A stretch of DNA of 6,288 nt, taken from positions 1-6,288 of the forward strand of contig JADFWF010000356.1 of the NCBI GenBank assembly GCA_015222965.1, given 5' to 3'. The DNA is from Pseudomonadota bacterium (lineage in GTDB: Bacteria; Pseudomonadota; Gammaproteobacteria; SZUA-229). The notes below the pieces were generated by a model. It searched no databases, was not told the origin of the DNA, and was given only the letters and a program-made list of their open reading frames with translations. The stretch's first letter is position 1; each line of letters starts with the position of its first letter. Made by a program: the position numbers and the translations under genes. Below, one piece after another: positions 4,364 to 6,288 of this stretch.

Positions 4364-5539
4364 TTAATATTGGTAAGCAACCTGCAGATAAAGAACATTC
4401 TGTGAGATCTTTATCGTATTGGTTCCAGCTGGTGTAGTGTTACTAGAGGTAAGCTCGTTTTCAAAGGCATGTGTATAAGAAATTGAGCCTGAGACTTTTT
4501 TACTGAGTTGTCGTGTAGCACCCAGAGACAGGTGCAATTCAGGGATGGCCACAGAACCAAGATTATTATCTACATCCTCTTCTTCGATAGGCGATGCACC
4601 ATAGTTCAGGCCAGCACGTAGCTGCGTCTTCTCGCTGACCTGCTTCTGCACACCCAGGGAATAGACTATCTGGTCATCCCAGCCGAATTTAATCGCATTG
4701 GTTCCACCTGGTGTAACCAGGTCGACAGAATCCATGGTGTCGCTGAAGTTGATCCATTTGATGTCCGCCTCTACCAGCCATCCAGATGACTTGTATGCCA
4801 GGCCCATGCCCAACTGCTGTGCAACATCCATATCCATGGTGACTTTACCATTTGGAGTATTGAACTCATGAGCACTCATGTTTGTTTTACTGACCCAGGA
4901 CACACCCAACTGAAACGCATCATTGATGTGATAGATACCACCTAGCGTTACGCCGAAGCCAAATTGCTGATTCTGGGGAAGGGTAAACATCGGGTTGCTC
5001 ATAGCAAGACTTTGATAGCCGATATTGAGCGATGCCCCCAGTGACAGTTTGTCGCTGACCTTATAAGCAAGGCTGGGAGATAACTTGAAAAAACCCTTGG
5101 TGGTCACAACCTGTTGATTGCCTTGAGTGGGCGGTATCATCGGGTTATCCGGCACTACATCTGAAAAATCCACGCCGAAACCTGACGATGCGGCCAGGCC
5201 TAATCCAAGATAGAGTTTGTCATTCACTTTGAAAGCCACAGCACCTGAAGGTAAAAAGAACAGGTTTGAATCACTGGTGTTCCCATTGACTTCTCGCGGC
5301 GGGTTCATGAAACCCGGGCTTAAATCAAACCTCACCTCCTCTATACCGAGCTCGGCAAGACCTGCCGGATTAACAAAGATGGTCGCCGCATCTTGCGGCG
5401 CTGCAATGGTGGCCCCGCCCATACCCCACTGGGTAGCAGTCACACCTAACAGCTGATCACCATTTGTGGCGTAAGATGCGAGAGGAAGAGTAAGAGCAGT
5501 GGCAGCTAATATCGCTTTTGCTTTTAATTGGATTGACAT
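4364..5539 (-). CDS. FadL/OmpP1/TodX-family outer membrane transport protein
   Basis: The product is 391 residues from the ATG at 5539, which has GGAG five bases upstream and opens a good signal peptide (MSIQLKAKAILAATALTLPLASYA, cut before Thr25). An in-frame ATG 19 codons earlier (5596) has no such site and would spoil the signal. The mature N-terminus TNGDQLLGVTATQWGMGGA and the NPAGLAELG motif (57-65) are the FadL hatch-domain hallmarks. Alternating beta strands follow and the chain ends in an aromatic residue (YLQVAYQY), as required for barrel assembly. The family takes up long-chain fatty acids, alkanes or aromatic compounds through a lateral opening in the barrel; the substrate here cannot be told. 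Two stop codons in tandem end the gene (4361-4366). It is first in the minus-strand series and divergent from the ompR-like gene. Confidence 0.93.
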   Translation of the reverse strand: MSIQLKAKAILAATALTLPLASYATNGDQLLGVTATQWGMGGATIAAPQDAATIFVNPAGLAELGIEEVRFDLSPGFMNPPREVNGNTSDSNLFFLPSGAVAFKVNDKLYLGLGLAASSGFGVDFSDVVPDNPMIPPTQGNQQVVTTKGFFKLSPSLAYKVSDKLSLGASLNIGYQSLAMSNPMFTLPQNQQFGFGVTLGGIYHINDAFQLGVSWVSKTNMSAHEFNTPNGKVTMDMDVAQQLGMGLAYKSSGWLVEADIKWINFSDTMDSVDLVTPGGTNAIKFGWDDQIVYSLGVQKQVSEKTQLRAGLNYGASPIEEEDVDNNLGSVAIPELHLSLGATRQLSKKVSGSISYTHAFENELTSSNTTPAGTNTIKISQNVLYLQVAYQY

Positions 5540-5616
5540 TTTTTCTCCGAAATATTTATTTAAGTTGAAGATTCTATGCGTATTACTAATCATCATGTTG
5601 TTGTCATTTTATTCTG

Positions 5617-5644
5617 CATATACAATTGAAAAAACAAATAGCAA
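5617..5644 (-). promoter_or_regulatory. candidate fadL promoter
   Basis: On the minus strand TTGCTA (5644-5639) and TATATG (5622-5617) are separated by 16 bases, a plausible sigma-70 -35/-10 pair. It would give a leader of roughly 70 bases before the fadL start. The region is AT-rich and other pairs are possible (for example TTGTTT with GAATAA), so this is a tentative call. Confidence 0.3.
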
Positions 5645-5687
5645 CAAGGATGCTGTGCATTAGAATGTAAAGAAGTTATTTATCGAG

Positions 5688-5716
5688 TTGTTTACGTAAC
5701 TGTAACAAGATGTAAT
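5688..5716 (+). promoter_or_regulatory. candidate promoter of the ompR-like gene
   Basis: TTGTTT (5688-5693) and TGTAAT (5711-5716) are 17 bases apart; the -10 matches the consensus at five of six positions. The leader would be about 40 bases. The -10 lies inside the phased half-site array, so binding of the regulator there would be expected to block or modulate this promoter. Confidence 0.4.
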
Positions 5717-5738
5717 GAAATTGTTTCAGAATTGTATC
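5689..5738 (+). promoter_or_regulatory. helically phased TGTAAC-like half-site array (putative OmpR-type operator)
   Basis: Five similar units lie on the same face of the helix: TGTTTAC (5689), TGTAAC (5701), TGTAAT (5711), TGTTTC (5722) and TGTATC (5733), at spacings of 12, 10, 11 and 11. Tandem half-sites spaced about one turn are how OmpR/PhoB-type regulators bind, and TGTAAC-like cores resemble E. coli OmpR sites. Located 27 bases before an ompR-like start and facing fadL, it may serve autoregulation and fadL control. The function is inferred. Confidence 0.45.
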
Positions 5739-5764
5739 AATGATCAAAATGAACAGGTAAACCT

Positions 5765-6288
5765 ATGAAAACCCAACGACAAAGGCTGCTGGTGGTCGAT
5801 GATGAACCCAAGATCAGGCAGCTGTTAGAGAAGTACCTTTCACAGGAAGGTTATATCGTCGAAACGGTAGAAGATGGCACAGCGATGGATCGATACCTTG
5901 CCAATCACGAGGTCGATCTTGTTATTCTCGATCTTATGCTTCCCGGTGAGGACGGCCTTTCGATCGGACGCCGCTTAAACCATCAGAACAATCTGCCCAT
6001 CATCATCCTCTCCGCACGAGGTGAAGAACTCGATCGGATTGTCGGCCTCGAGATGGGCGCTGACGACTACCTGGTCAAACCCTTCAACCCGAGAGAGCTA
6101 CTCGCCAGGATTCGCTCGGTACTGCGAAGATACGCTCAGGAAAACCAACCCGCCGCCTCCACGACCGGTCATATCCTTACGTTTGGCCCATTTAGCCTGG
6201 ATGTAGAAAAACACCAGCTCAGCCGGGATCATCAGAACATTCCTCTGACCACGGGTGAATTCACTCTTTTGCGTGTTTTCCTGGAGCA
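5765..6288 (+). CDS. ompR: OmpR-family response regulator (3' partial)
   Basis: The first 174 codons are present and the frame is open at the right edge. Residues 1 to about 118 form the receiver: acidic pair Asp12-Asp13, phosphorylated Asp56 in VILDLMLPGEDGLS, Ser83 in place of the usual Thr in IIILSARGEE, and Lys105 in VKPFNPRELLARI. The stretches LDLMLPGEDGLSI, DRIVGLE.GADDY and KPFNPRELLARIR are nearly the same as in E. coli OmpR as I remember it, so orthology is likely. The linker at about 119-135 is followed by the start of the winged-helix output domain (LTFGPFSLDVEKHQLSR, PLTTGEFTLLRVFLE). The partner kinase (EnvZ-like) would be expected just downstream, outside the window. In E. coli OmpR controls porins in response to osmolarity and acid; here the divergent fadL barrel gene is a natural candidate target. 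The ribosome-binding site is weak (CAGGTAA). Confidence 0.92.
   Translation, partial: MKTQRQRLLVVDDEPKIRQLLEKYLSQEGYIVETVEDGTAMDRYLANHEVDLVILDLMLPGEDGLSIGRRLNHQNNLPIIILSARGEELDRIVGLEMGADDYLVKPFNPRELLARIRSVLRRYAQENQPAASTTGHILTFGPFSLDVEKHQLSRDHQNIPLTTGEFTLLRVFLE

Noticed and set aside
5217..5456. Plus-strand frame inside fadL
   Set aside because: Antisense shadow of the conserved hatch-domain region.
5537..5596. Longer fadL product from the ATG at 5596
   Set aside because: The extension lacks a ribosome-binding site and would bury the signal peptide; the ATG at 5539 has GGAG and a clean signal.
6021..6206. Plus-strand frame inside ompR
   Set aside because: Out-of-frame shadow of a strongly conserved receiver domain.

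Overview
The window looks like a chromosomal segment of a gammaproteobacterium of moderate GC. The main reason is the last gene, whose receiver domain is very close to enterobacterial OmpR. The FadL-type porin, a tRNA-Pro(CGG) with encoded CCA and the class II cytochrome fit the same picture. The c-type cytochrome, an NrfJ-like domain and thiol/redox proteins suggest a respiring organism with active periplasmic redox chemistry. The species cannot be named from this window. No phage, transposase, integrase or CRISPR is visible.

Left block (1-1345, + strand): the 3' part of a gene fusing an NrfJ-like domain to a TlpA/ResA-type thioredoxin domain, then a YccU-like CoA-binding protein 31 bases later, a REP-like palindromic element, and a tRNA-Pro(CGG) whose acceptor and T arms carry unusual mismatches.

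Middle block (1389-3192): an HxlR-family regulator on the minus strand, with an N-terminal cysteine and a C-terminal extension. It is divergent from a + strand pair: a 77-residue HMA-like protein without cysteines and an OsmC-family protein with a single cysteine. The 248-base gap between them is rich in small inverted and direct repeats, so this reads as a self-contained thiol/electrophile-sensing module.

Right block (3306-5539, minus strand): a probable operon read from right to left, FadL/OmpP1 outer-membrane protein, DUF2892 membrane protein, membrane-anchored class II cytochrome c, and a 55-residue Cys-rich single-span membrane protein that ordinary length cut-offs miss. It ends at a REP-like element whose hairpin is followed by a T run on that strand. 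Divergent from fadL is the 5' part of an ompR-like gene, preceded by an array of TGTAAC-like half-sites at about 11-base spacing.

A short palindromic repeat occurs in three intergenic gaps (1155-1250, 2106-2147, 3195-3275). Two copies carry a hairpin plus T tract on the minus strand and may act as mobile terminators. The most novel-looking items are the Cys-rich membrane miniprotein with its FadL/cytochrome neighbours, the NrfJ-TlpA fusion, the phased array before ompR and the damaged-looking tRNA.
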